64,000 nucleotides of DNA from Symbioplanes lichenis (GTDB taxonomy: Bacteria; Actinomycetota; Actinomycetes; Mycobacteriales; Micromonosporaceae). A program made the translations under genes and the position numbers. Positions 43,965 to 52,315 of the stretch are shown piece after piece (positions within the stretch are counted from its first letter, which is position 1; each line of letters begins with the position of its first letter). A model generated the notes under the pieces. It saw only the letters and a list, made by a program, of their open reading frames with translations, did not search any database and had not been told where the DNA came from. The stretch is from NCBI RefSeq assembly GCF_030709675.1, contig NZ_JAUZQD010000003.1, positions 372,001 through 436,000 of the forward strand, read 5' to 3'.

Positions 43965-45092
43965 TCATCGGGAGCGGCTGACCTCGGCCATGGTCAGGGG
44001 CGGGCGGCCCAGCAGTTCGGCCAGGTCCGGCGTCTGTGTGGTGAGCAGCCCGGCTCGGGCGAGGCCGTGCAGCATGCCCATCGGCCCGGGGACTTCGCCC
44101 TCGCGCGCGTCGATGCCGAGTTCCGCCGCCAGGTCGGGATGGGTCCAGTGCGGGCCCGTCAGGGTCCAGGTCCGGCCGGTTTGCGTTCCGAGCAGGGCCA
44201 GCGCGGCGGCTTCGGCGAGATCGGAGCGGGCGGCCGTGTTAAGCGGCCGGCCGGCGGTGGCGTAGACGAGGGACGCAGGCGCGGAGGCACCCGGCGTGGA
44301 GTCACCCGGTGTGGAGGCACCCGGCGCGGAGGCGGCTGACGGGACGGGTCCGGGGAGGAACGCCTCGCTGTAGAACGGGTTTCGCAGCACGGTGAACGGG
44401 ATCCCACTCGCGGCGATCGCATCTTCCGTCGCCAGATGGGCCCCGGACAGCGGCGGGATGTCGAGGAAGCTCGTGTAGACCAGCCCCTGGACACCCGCCG
44501 CCACGGCCGCGGCCACGACAGCGCGGTGCTGCTCGGTGCGGCGGGCGGGGTCGAGCTCCGGCGACGAGACGAAGAGGAGACGGGAGACGCCCGCGAAGGC
44601 CGTACGCAAGGTGTCGGGTCTGTCGTAGTCGCCCAGCCGGACGGCCACGCCCAGGCCGGTGGCGCGCCGGGGCTCGCGGACGACAGCGACCAGGCGATCG
44701 GCGGGCACGCGCTCGCGCAGCGCGGTCAGCGCCAGACCGCCGAGCTGTCCGGTGGCGCCGGTGACAGCGAGAAGACCGCCGGCCCGGTCGGATGCGGAGG
44801 AGGCGCGGTCGGATGGGGAGGAGGCGCGATGCGATGGGGAGGAGGCGCGATGGGATGGGGAGGAGGCGCGGTCGGATGCGGAGGAGGCGCGATGGGATGG
44901 GGAGGAGGCGCGGTCGGATGCGAGGGAGGAGCGATCGGATGCAGAGGAGAAGCGGTCAGACGGGGAGGAGGTGCGGCTGAACGGGGAAGCGGCGCGGTCG
45001 GGTGGGGAAGAGGGCTGGTCGGAGCGGGGAGCGACGGGGCCGGCATCGTCGGTGGGGGAGGAAGGTGACGAGGGCGGGGGATCGCTGACCAT
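43965..45092 (-). CDS. NmrA-like NAD(P)-binding protein with repetitive N-terminal extension
   Basis: 375 residues if begun at ATG 45092. The last about 270 residues are an atypical SDR of the NmrA/azoreductase-like quinone reductase group: LLAVTGATGQLGGLALTAL (GxxGxxG), VGDYDRPDTLRTAF-type pattern (RLGDYDRPDTLRTAF), FVSSPELDPARRTEQH, GLVYTSFLD, IPFTVLRNPFYSEAFL. The first about 100 residues are Ser/Pro/Asp/Arg repeats (ASSPSDR, ASSPSHR; 21-bp units at about 44790-44950). A smaller STPGAS-type insert lies at about 44270-44340. No ribosome binding site is seen at 45092, and no good start lies nearer the domain, so the real start is unsure. Confidence 0.75.
   Translation of the reverse strand: MVSDPPPSSPSSPTDDAGPVAPRSDQPSSPPDRAASPFSRTSSPSDRFSSASDRSSLASDRASSPSHRASSASDRASSPSHRASSPSHRASSPSDRASSASDRAGGLLAVTGATGQLGGLALTALRERVPADRLVAVVREPRRATGLGVAVRLGDYDRPDTLRTAFAGVSRLLFVSSPELDPARRTEQHRAVVAAAVAAGVQGLVYTSFLDIPPLSGAHLATEDAIAASGIPFTVLRNPFYSEAFLPGPVPSAASAPGASTPGDSTPGASAPASLVYATAGRPLNTAARSDLAEAAALALLGTQTGRTWTLTGPHWTHPDLAAELGIDAREGEVPGPMGMLHGLARAGLLTTQTPDLAELLGRPPLTMAEVSRSR
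44785..45020. repeat. 21-bp in-frame repeat at the 5-prime end of the NmrA gene
   Basis: About eight to ten units of GAGGAGGCGCGGTCGGATGG-type sequence (plus strand), encoding ASSPSDR/ASSPSHR on the minus strand, with progressive decay toward 45020. Confidence 0.85.
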
Positions 45093-45184
45093 GCGGACAG
45101 GGTCGGGATGCCGCACCCGGACGTCAACCGAATTGCCGCCGTACGGCGATCGGATCCACCGGGGCAGCCGCCGATCGGAAACCC

Positions 45185-46246
45185 ATGCTGCGCCGACTCG
45201 CCACCGCCGTTCTGACCTCCGCCGCGATTCTGGCGCCTGCCGTTCCCGCTGCCGCCGCTCCGCAAGCCGGCCCGAGCCCTGCCTCGAGTCTCGCATCGAG
45301 TCTCGCCCCGGACACCGCCTCGATGGCCGGTGCGACTGCTGTTCCGCACGGCGGCGCGATGGGTGCCATGCAGGCCGCCGCGGCAGGCGGCGCGGCGGGC
45401 GCCACGACGGGTGCTTGCTACCCGGGCAGCTTGGTGCGGTGCTTTGTCTGGACCGGCAAGGTCGTCCGGGTGAACGACGGCGACACGCTCGACGTCGACA
45501 TCGCCGGGGACGGGACGAGCGCTCCGCGGTCCGTACGTCTGGCCGACGCGCAGGCGATGGAACAGTCCGTCTATTCGTCGACGCCTGCGAAGCGCCGCGG
45601 GGACTGTCACGCGCTGGCGGCGACTGCGCGTTTGGAGCAACTTGTGCGCGCTGGTGGCGGAATTGTGCGACTGACCGCGCAGTCTCCGGCCAGTTCGAGT
45701 CGTAACCGGCCGTTGCGGGGTGTTCAAGTGCGCATCGGGGGCACGTGGCGCGATGTCGGCCTGGACCTGGTGCGCCGGGGGCTCGTGCTCTGGCAGCCCT
45801 TCCCGAAGGAGGGGGAGTGGGCGTGGAACAACACCTACCGACAGGGTTCGCTGAGCGCGGCGCGCGCTCGGATCAACCTGTTCGACACGGACGCGTGCCG
45901 CACCGGCCCGTACCAGTCGGCGAACATCACCGCGAACGTCGACTGGCGCGCCGAGACCGTGACCGTCACCAACCACTCCACCGTGCGGATCAACTTGTCG
46001 CGGTGGTGGATCCGGGACTCGGGGCTGCGGCGCTACACCTTCGGGACGGGTACGACGGTTGCGGCCGGGCGCAGCGTGACTCTGCACGTGCTGGGGGCCG
46101 GGACCGACACGGGCGCGGACAAGTTCTGGCGGTTGAGCACGCCGATCTTCGACAACCCGGTCGCCGACGGGCAGGGGCACGGCGACGGCGCGTACCTCTT
46201 CGATCCCGACGGTGACCTGCGCGCCTGGGACATCTACCCGGCGTGA
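45185..46246 (+). CDS. Secreted thermonuclease-like (SNase) protein with lamin-tail domain
   Basis: 353 residues. Sec signal peptide LRRLATAVLTSAAILAPAVP with AAAA cleavage region, an Ala/Gly/Ser-rich linker (26-75), an SNase-like OB-fold (GKVVRVNDGDTLDVDIAGDG, SVRLADAQAMEQSVY with the catalytic-position Glu, LVRRGLVLWQPFP), and a C-terminal lamin-tail immunoglobulin-like domain (ETVTVTNHSTVRINLSRWWI, GRSVTLHVLGAGTDT). The usual TPE of SNase is AME and not all catalytic Arg residues can be confirmed. Probably extracellular DNase or DNA-binding. Its last bases (CCCGGCGTGA) reappear at the far end of the following repeat. Confidence 0.83.
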   Translation: MLRRLATAVLTSAAILAPAVPAAAAPQAGPSPASSLASSLAPDTASMAGATAVPHGGAMGAMQAAAAGGAAGATTGACYPGSLVRCFVWTGKVVRVNDGDTLDVDIAGDGTSAPRSVRLADAQAMEQSVYSSTPAKRRGDCHALAATARLEQLVRAGGGIVRLTAQSPASSSRNRPLRGVQVRIGGTWRDVGLDLVRRGLVLWQPFPKEGEWAWNNTYRQGSLSAARARINLFDTDACRTGPYQSANITANVDWRAETVTVTNHSTVRINLSRWWIRDSGLRRYTFGTGTTVAAGRSVTLHVLGAGTDTGADKFWRLSTPIFDNPVADGQGHGDGAYLFDPDGDLRAWDIYPA

Positions 46247-46250
46247 CCGC

Positions 46251-46455
46251 GCCCGGCAGGCGGAAATCCGGCGGGAGCAGGCCCGGCAGGCGGAAGGCCA
46301 GCGGGAGCCGGCCCGGCGGGCGGCATCCGGCGGGACCGGGCCCGGCGGGCGGAAATGCGGCGGGAGCAGGCACGGCGGGCGGACATCCGGCGCGAGCAGG
46401 TCCGGCGGGCGGGAATCGAGCGAGGAAAGAGCCGGCGAGCGGCGGCCCGGCGTGA
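46251..46455. repeat. 30-bp x about 7 tandem array after the nuclease gene
   Basis: Units start near 46251, 46281, 46311, 46340, 46370, 46400 and 46430; consensus GCCCGGCGGGCGG then AATCCGGCGGGAGCAG. The last unit ends CCCGGCGTGA, the same ten bases as the nuclease stop region (46238-46247). No gene in 46247-46517. Confidence 0.88.
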
Positions 46456-46517
46456 TTTTGCGATCATCGAGGCCGGGCCCGATGACGGCAGGCCCTCCGG
46501 CGTGATGTGCTGGAAAC

Positions 46518-47762
46518 ATGAGTGACGATCGGGTGACGAACTGGGCCGGCAACGTCGTCTTCGGGGCGCGGCGGCTGCACCGGCCCGGGACGGTCGAGCA
46601 GGTGCAGGAGCTGGTGGCGGCCGGCGGCCCGGTCAAGGTGCTGGGCAGCGGGCACTCGTTCAACCGGATGGCCGACACGACCGGTGGCCTCGTGTCGCTG
46701 TCCGACCTGCCGCGGCTTGTCGAGATCAGCGCGGACCGCCGCACCGTACGCGTCGACGGCGGCATCCGCTACGGCGAGCTCGCCGCCCGGTTGGATGCCG
46801 AGGGGCTGGCGCTGCACAACACCGCGTCCCTGCCGCACATCTCCGTGGCGGGCGCCGTCGCCACCGCGACGCACGGTTCCGGGGAGCGTCACAAGAACCT
46901 CGCCTCGGCGGTCGCGGGCGTGGAGATCGTCCGGGGCGACGGCAAGCTGGTCACGTACACCCGCGGCGACGCCGCCTTCCCCGGCGCGGTCGTCGGCCTG
47001 GGGGCGCTGGGGGTGGTCGTCGCGCTCACCCTGGACGTCGTCCCGGCCTTCCAGGTGCGTCAGTACGTGTACGACGACGTGCCCCGCGCCTCGCTGGAGT
47101 CCAGCCTCGACGCGATGCTCGGGGACGGATACAGCGTGAGCCTGTTCACCAACTGGACCGGCCGGGACGTGAACATGGCCTGGCTGAAGCGGCTCGACGA
47201 GATGCCGCCGGGGGACTGGTTCGGCGCCAAGCGCGCGGACGGCCCGCGTCACCCGGTGCCCGGCATGCCCGCGCAGAACAGCACCGACCAGTCGGGCGAG
47301 CCGGGCCCGTGGCACACCCGGCTGCCGCATTTCCGCATGGAGTTCACCCCCAGCAGCGGGGAGGAGCTGCAGTCGGAGTACCACGTGCCCCGCTCGCGGG
47401 CGCTGGAGGCGATCGACGCCGTCGCGGGCATCGCGGAGCATGTCTCCCCGGTGCTGCAGATCTGCGAGCTGCGGACGATCGCGGCCGACGACCTGTGGCT
47501 GAGCCCGAACTACGAGCGGGACACCTTCGCCCTGCACTTCACGTGGATCGCCGACACGGACGCCGTCCTGCCCGTCGTCGGCCGGCTCGAGGAGGCGCTC
47601 ACCTCGCTGGCCCCGCGCCCGCACTGGGGCAAGGTATTCACCACGACGCCGGAGACGATCCGCGCCGAGTACGCCCGCTTCGCCGACTTCGCCGCCCTGG
47701 CCGACGCGCACGACCCGGACCGGATCTTCCGCAACCCGTACCTGGACGCCCTGCTCGACTGA
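46518..47762 (+). CDS. Alditol oxidase (AldO / xylitol oxidase type)
   Basis: 414 residues, VAO-family flavoprotein very similar in order and motifs to Streptomyces AldO. TNWAGNVVFGARRLHRPGTV opens the PCMH FAD domain; VLGSGHSFNRMAD holds His46, the covalent FAD attachment residue at the same number as in AldO; LHNTASLPHISVAGAVATAT and HGSGERHKNLAS bind FAD; HPVPGMPAQNSTDQSGEPGP and PHWGKVFTT are substrate-domain motifs. Oxidises the terminal hydroxyl of alditols such as xylitol or sorbitol to aldoses with hydrogen peroxide, in the cytoplasm. ATG 46518. No obvious partner genes. Confidence 0.93.
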   Translation: MSDDRVTNWAGNVVFGARRLHRPGTVEQVQELVAAGGPVKVLGSGHSFNRMADTTGGLVSLSDLPRLVEISADRRTVRVDGGIRYGELAARLDAEGLALHNTASLPHISVAGAVATATHGSGERHKNLASAVAGVEIVRGDGKLVTYTRGDAAFPGAVVGLGALGVVVALTLDVVPAFQVRQYVYDDVPRASLESSLDAMLGDGYSVSLFTNWTGRDVNMAWLKRLDEMPPGDWFGAKRADGPRHPVPGMPAQNSTDQSGEPGPWHTRLPHFRMEFTPSSGEELQSEYHVPRSRALEAIDAVAGIAEHVSPVLQICELRTIAADDLWLSPNYERDTFALHFTWIADTDAVLPVVGRLEEALTSLAPRPHWGKVFTTTPETIRAEYARFADFAALADAHDPDRIFRNPYLDALLD

Positions 47763-47771
47763 GCCGCCCGG

Positions 47772-48608
47772 TCACGCCGCGTCGTAGTCGACGCTGCGGC
47801 CCACGCCGGCCCAGCGGTCGTCCTCGGCCTTGAGCTGCTTCATCTCGGCGTCGATGATGCCGACCGCGTCGCTGCCCAGGAGCAGGTGCAGCGGCGGGTC
47901 GGCCAGGGCGGCCACGTCGAGCAGGACGCGCGCGACCTTGGCCGGGTCGATCGGCTCCTGACCCGCCCGGTCGCGCAGGTAGCGGCCCATGGCGCCGACC
48001 GTCGCGTCGTACTGGGGGGAGACCGCGGGAATCGCCATGGACGAGCCGGCCCAGTCCGTCCGCATGGCGCCGGGCTCGGCCAGGGTGACCTTGACGCCGA
48101 GCGGGCCGGTCTCCTTGGCGAGCACGCCCGAGAAGCCCTCGACGCCCCACTTCGCGGACTGGTAGGCGCCGACGCCCGGGGCGGTGCCGCGGCCCCCGAC
48201 CGAGGTGACCTGGATGAAGTGGCCGGCGCCGCGGGCGACGAAGTGCGGCAGGGCGGCCTTGGTGACGTGCACGGTGCCGTAGAAGACCGTATCCATCTGC
48301 GCGCGGAAGTCATCCAGCGAGATGTCCTCGATGGCGACCAGGTTCGCGTAGCCGGCGTTGTTGACGACCACGTCGAGGTGTCCGAAGACCGCGATCGCCT
48401 CGTCGACGGCCTGCTGCGCCCGGATGGGATCCGTGACGTCCAGCGTGATCGGGAGCAGCCGGTCGCCGTACCGCGCGACCAGGTCGGTCAGCGACTCCGT
48501 GTGGCGGGCGGTGGCGGCGACGCGGTGACCGGCGGCGAGGGCCTCCTCGACGATCGAGCGGCCGAGACCGCGGGAACTGCCGGTGACGAACCAGACCTGT
48601 GCTGACAT
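47772..48608 (-). CDS. Short-chain dehydrogenase/reductase
   Basis: 278 residues, classical SDR. VWFVTGSSRGLGRSIVEEAL (TGxxxGxG), DVVVNNAGYANLV (NNAG), IQVTSVGGRGTAPGVGAYQS with catalytic Ser/Tyr and AKWG Lys. NADP use is likely from the Arg after the first Gly motif (TARH). GGAGGATC stands before the ATG. Divergent from a TetR regulator with two matching operators between, so it is almost certainly the target of that regulator. Substrate unknown. Confidence 0.92.
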   Translation of the reverse strand: MSAQVWFVTGSSRGLGRSIVEEALAAGHRVAATARHTESLTDLVARYGDRLLPITLDVTDPIRAQQAVDEAIAVFGHLDVVVNNAGYANLVAIEDISLDDFRAQMDTVFYGTVHVTKAALPHFVARGAGHFIQVTSVGGRGTAPGVGAYQSAKWGVEGFSGVLAKETGPLGVKVTLAEPGAMRTDWAGSSMAIPAVSPQYDATVGAMGRYLRDRAGQEPIDPAKVARVLLDVAALADPPLHLLLGSDAVGIIDAEMKQLKAEDDRWAGVGRSVDYDAA

Positions 48609-48631
48609 GTGATCCTCCTGGGCTGTAGTTA

Positions 48632-48670
48632 ACGCAAGCGTATTGCGTAAACAACGCAAGTGGCTTGCGT
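48632..48670. promoter_or_regulatory. Tandem TetR operators
   Basis: Two inverted repeats: ACGCAA-GCGTA-TTGCGT (48632-48648) and ACGCAAG-TGG-CTTGCGT (48654-48670), centres 22 bp apart (two helical turns), in the 74-bp gap between SDR and TetR genes. They overlap where both promoters must be. Confidence 0.85.
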
Positions 48671-48682
48671 TAGGCTGGTGTC

Positions 48683-49327
48683 ATGGCTCACAGCCCGTCG
48701 TTCCAGCGCGCGCGTTCCGCCGAGGCCAAGGAGGAGCGCAGCGCCGCCCTGCTGACCGCCGCCCGGTGGCTCGCCGCGGACAAGGGCGTCCGCGCGGTCA
48801 CGCTGACCGAGATCGCGACCGCGGCGGGCGTGCACGTGTCGGGGGTCCGGCGCTACTTCGGGTCGCGCGAGGAAATCTTCCTGCGCCTGGCGGCCGACGA
48901 GTGGGCCGCCTGGACGGAGGAGGTCCGCCACGGGCTGCAAACCCGCGACGACCTGCCCGCACTGCTGTCGGAGACGCTGGCCGGCCGCGGCCTGTTCTGC
49001 GATCTGCTGGCCCACGTCCCGCTCACCCTCGAGCGCGAGGTGCCCGCGGGTCCCGTCCGGGAGTACAAGCTGGCCGCCCTCGCGGCCGTCGACGTCTTCG
49101 TCGCCGCCGTGACCAGCGCGACTGCCCTGTCCGAGCGCGACGCGGTGGATCTGGTCGCGGCCGTGACCGCGCTGGCCGGCAACCTGTGGCAGATCTCCCA
49201 CCCCCCACAGACCCTCATTCGCCTGTACGCCGAGGACGCGCGCGTGGCCCACGCCGCGTCCGACTTCACCCCCCGCCTGACCCGCCTCGTCGCCGCGCTC
49301 GTCGAAGGCCTGGCCCGCGCGTCGTGA
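48683..49327 (+). CDS. TetR-family transcriptional regulator
   Basis: 214 residues. N-terminal helix-turn-helix VTLTEIATAAGVHVSGVRRY followed by FGSREEIFLRLAADEW, then a helical ligand-binding domain. Probably represses itself and the divergent SDR through the two ACGCAAG inverted repeats. The last 33 bases, stop included, are part of a perfect 46-bp tandem duplication. Confidence 0.92.
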   Translation: MAHSPSFQRARSAEAKEERSAALLTAARWLAADKGVRAVTLTEIATAAGVHVSGVRRYFGSREEIFLRLAADEWAAWTEEVRHGLQTRDDLPALLSETLAGRGLFCDLLAHVPLTLEREVPAGPVREYKLAALAAVDVFVAAVTSATALSERDAVDLVAAVTALAGNLWQISHPPQTLIRLYAEDARVAHAASDFTPRLTRLVAALVEGLARAS

Positions 49328-49386
49328 TCGTCGAGCTGCCGCGCTCGTCGAAGGCCTGGCCCGCGCGTCGTGATCGTCGAGCTGCC
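49295..49386. repeat. 46-bp perfect tandem duplication across the TetR stop codon
   Basis: 49295-49340 and 49341-49386 are identical (start GCGCTCGTCGAAGGCCTGGC). Copy one includes the final codons and TGA; a shortened, decayed third copy follows to about 49409. Confidence 0.95.
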
Positions 49387-49455
49387 GTGCTCGTCGCCTC
49401 GTGATCGCCGGGGCGGTGGGCTTACCACCGGGGCGGGCGGGGTAGACAGGCGTCC

Positions 49456-49752
49456 ATGACACGCTTCACGTACCTCGGCCGCCCGCTCGTCCCGCGTCCC
49501 CAGGGCGACGGCGCGATCATCGAGTCCTATCCGGATCCCGACCGGCCGCGCTTCGAGGTCGCCGACGCGGGCGGCATGATCCAGCTCAGCATCCCGCAGC
49601 TGCTCAGCGAGACGACCTCGCTGCCCTGGCCCGCCGACGGCACCGGACCCGTCGAGCTCGCCCCGGTCATCGTGGAGACCGTCGACCGCGTGGATCCCCA
49701 AGGGTCGAACGGTGAGCTGCACGTCCTGCGCAGCGAGGCCCAGCGCGGCTAG
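49456..49752 (+). CDS. Small hypothetical protein
   Basis: 98 residues, MTRFTYLGRPLVPRPQGDGA onward, short strands with Pro and Asp, no TM or signal, no family recognised. High third-position GC supports coding. It converges with and overlaps the glycosyltransferase stop by four bases. Confidence 0.55.
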   Translation: MTRFTYLGRPLVPRPQGDGAIIESYPDPDRPRFEVADAGGMIQLSIPQLLSETTSLPWPADGTGPVELAPVIVETVDRVDPQGSNGELHVLRSEAQRG

Positions 49753-50780
49753 TCCCGGCGGTGCCGCCCGGCCGGGGCCAGCACGCGCAGCCGCTCGACC
49801 AGGGCGGAGACCTCGGCGAGGCGGCGCGGATCCCAGCGGCGGCCGGTCGTGTCCACGATCTCGGTGACGCCGTGCAACAGCTCGGCGGCCGTGTGCGGGT
49901 CGCCGAGCTGGGTCAGCGCCTGGGCCGCCAGCCAGTCGCAGTAGACCGGGTCGGCGCCCGCCTCGCGCAGCTGCTCCACGAGGACCAGGCAGATCTTGTC
50001 GTACCCGGTGGCCAGCACGAGCCGGGCCAGCGCGTCGGTCGCGTGGATCCACTCCGGCGTACCGGGGAACAGCTCGCGCAGCAGCTCGAACGTGTCCGCC
50101 GCCTGTTGCCGGCGCTCCGCCGCGGCACAGTCCCGGCCGAAGGCGAGCAGCGCCCGGGCGATCTCGTGCCGGTCGGCGCGGTGCTCGGCCAGCTGCCCGG
50201 CGAGGTCGTCGATGGTGGCCTGGCCCAGCGCCAGGTTGCGGTCGGCGCGCCGGATCCGGTCCGCGTACGTCGCGTGGCCCAGATGGCGCATCCGCATGAT
50301 CGAGCCGGGCACCGCCGCCCGGACCGGCTCGGACCCGTACGGCCGGACCAGCCGCTCGTGGACCCGGCCCGTCCAGCGCAGGATCCCGGGCCGGTAGATG
50401 CGGGTCTCCTGCTGCTGGTACGGGTTCGCGTGGTGCGCGTCGTCGATCGTGACGGTCAGTGCCTCCGCCGTGGCCGTCGCCAGGAACCGCCGCAGCGCCG
50501 GTGGATCCGCGGTCACCCGATGGTCCGCGTCGGCGGCGAGGACCCACTGCGCCCGTACGCCCGCCACGGCCGCGTTCCGTGCGGCGGAGAAGTCGTCCCT
50601 CCACTCGCCGTGCGTCACGTGGACCCCGTACCGCGCGGCGATCTCCGGCGTCCCGTCGACAGACCCCGTGTCGTGCACGTGGATCTCGTCGGCGATCCCC
50701 TTCAGGAACTCCAGGCACGCCGGCATCATCCGGGCCTCGTCCCGGACGATCACCACGGCGGCCAGCAGCGGTCGTTCCAC
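49749..50780 (-). CDS. Family 2 glycosyltransferase with helical (TPR-like) C-terminus
   Basis: 343 residues. LLAAVVIVRDEARMMPACLE and VHDTGSVDGTPEIA are the nucleotide-sugar region, WVLAADADHR the DxD metal motif, then a helical C-terminal half (for example RADRHEIARALLAFGRDCAA and RRQQAADTFELLRELFPGTP) that looks TPR-like. Similar to SunS/WaaE-type GT-A enzymes; acceptor unknown. GTG 50780 is three bases after the GH13 stop, so both share a transcript. Confidence 0.85.
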   Translation of the reverse strand: MERPLLAAVVIVRDEARMMPACLEFLKGIADEIHVHDTGSVDGTPEIAARYGVHVTHGEWRDDFSAARNAAVAGVRAQWVLAADADHRVTADPPALRRFLATATAEALTVTIDDAHHANPYQQQETRIYRPGILRWTGRVHERLVRPYGSEPVRAAVPGSIMRMRHLGHATYADRIRRADRNLALGQATIDDLAGQLAEHRADRHEIARALLAFGRDCAAAERRQQAADTFELLRELFPGTPEWIHATDALARLVLATGYDKICLVLVEQLREAGADPVYCDWLAAQALTQLGDPHTAAELLHGVTEIVDTTGRRWDPRRLAEVSALVERLRVLAPAGRHRRD

Positions 50781-50782
50781 GT

Positions 50783-52294
50783 CTAGATCTTCGGCTCGGC
50801 CCCGGAAAGCCTGAGCCACGCCGCGGTGTCCGGCGGCAGCCACCCGTCGCTGGTCAGCGGGTCGCTCGACAGCAGCACCTGTCCCGCCGGCACCGGTACC
50901 GCCCGGTCGCCCATGGCGATCACCAGCGCGAACCAGCCTGCGCGCACCGCCGTGAACACGTCGTCATCGGCGGAGAACACGACCTCGTCATCGGGGGAGA
51001 AGGGCAGTGACGACCGCAACTCCAGCGCCCGCCGGGTCAGGGCCAGCGACGGTGGATCCGACTCGACGGCATACTGCCCCCATCCGGGCGGAAACGGGAG
51101 CCACGGCGGGGCGAGCGAGAACCCGTACGGCGGATCGGTGGTCCACGGCATCGGCACGCGGCACCCGTCCCGGCTGAAGCCGGACCGCGCCCACGCCGGA
51201 TCCTGGCGCGCGTCCGGCGGCACGTCCACCTCCGGCAGGCCGAGCTCCTGGCCCTGATAGAGGTACGCCGCCCCGGGCAGCCCGAGAATCGCGAGGATCG
51301 CCGCCCGGGCCCGCGCCGGGGAGCCGTACCGGGAAGGGGTCCGCACGACGTCGTGGTTCTCCACCACCCACGTCACGCCGCCCGGGGTCCCGGTGGCCAG
51401 CGCGGTCCCCGTCGCCGCCCACGCCCGCGCGTCCCACGGCGCCGTGACCATCCCGAAGGCGAACACCTGGTGCAGCAGCCCGGGCCCGGTGTATCCCACG
51501 GCCCGCTCGGGCGGCAGGTTGACCTCGCCGACGAGGACGCGCGGCGGATCGTACGAGTCCGCGATGCTCCGCCACCGCCGGTGGATGTCGTGCACCTCGG
51601 GCCGGTCGGAGGCGAGCGTGTTGGCGCGCAGCCGCATCGGTTCCATCGCGTCCGGGTCCGGCAGGTCGGGCAGCCCCGGCGCCTTGACCATCCCGTACGC
51701 GACGTCGATGCGCAGCCCGTCCACGCCCCGGTCGAACCAGAACCGCAGCACGTCGTCGAAGAGCTCGGCCGTGCGCGGGTCGTCCCAGTTCCAGTCGGGC
51801 TGCGACGAGTCGTAGAGGTGGAGGTACCACTGGCCGTCCGGCACCCGGGTCCAGGCCGGCCCGCCGAACACGCTGGGCCAGTTGTTGGGCGGCGAGTCCC
51901 CGTCGGCGAAGTGGAAGCGGGCCCGCTCCGGACTGCCCGGCCCGGCCGCGAGCGCCGCCCGGAACAGCGGGTGCGCCGACGAGCAGTGGTTCGGCACGAC
52001 GTCGATGAGAACCCGGAGACCGAGCTCGTGCGCCCGGGCCAGCAGCGCGTCGAAGGCATCCAGATCGCCGAAGAGCGGATCCACGCCGGTGTAGTCGGAC
52101 ACGTCGTACCCGTGATCGGCCTGGGGTGACGGCTGGAACGGCGTCAGCCAGACCGCATCGGCACCCAGCCGGGCGACGTGGTCGAGGCGGGCGGTGATCC
52201 CGGGCAGGTCGCCGACCCCGTCCGCGTCGGAGTCGGCGAAGGACCGCGGATAGATCTGATAGACGACGGCATCCCGCCACCACGCCTCGCGCAT
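50783..52294 (-). CDS. GH13 alpha-glucosidase (oligo-1,6-glucosidase-like)
   Basis: 503 residues, alpha-amylase superfamily. WRDAVVYQIYPRSFADSDAD and GVGDLPGITARLDHVARLGA are the family opening; LIDVVPNHCS (region I), GLRIDVAYG with nucleophile Asp197 (II), VLVGEVN with acid/base Glu257 (III), VVENHDVVRTP with Asp315 (IV). No signal peptide: intracellular glucosidase acting on malto- or isomalto-oligosaccharides or sucrose. Start ATG 52294. Coupled to the GT2 gene. Confidence 0.92.
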   Translation of the reverse strand: MREAWWRDAVVYQIYPRSFADSDADGVGDLPGITARLDHVARLGADAVWLTPFQPSPQADHGYDVSDYTGVDPLFGDLDAFDALLARAHELGLRVLIDVVPNHCSSAHPLFRAALAAGPGSPERARFHFADGDSPPNNWPSVFGGPAWTRVPDGQWYLHLYDSSQPDWNWDDPRTAELFDDVLRFWFDRGVDGLRIDVAYGMVKAPGLPDLPDPDAMEPMRLRANTLASDRPEVHDIHRRWRSIADSYDPPRVLVGEVNLPPERAVGYTGPGLLHQVFAFGMVTAPWDARAWAATGTALATGTPGGVTWVVENHDVVRTPSRYGSPARARAAILAILGLPGAAYLYQGQELGLPEVDVPPDARQDPAWARSGFSRDGCRVPMPWTTDPPYGFSLAPPWLPFPPGWGQYAVESDPPSLALTRRALELRSSLPFSPDDEVVFSADDDVFTAVRAGWFALVIAMGDRAVPVPAGQVLLSSDPLTSDGWLPPDTAAWLRLSGAEPKI

Positions 52295-52315
52295 GGTGGC
52301 AGGAGACCACACCCG

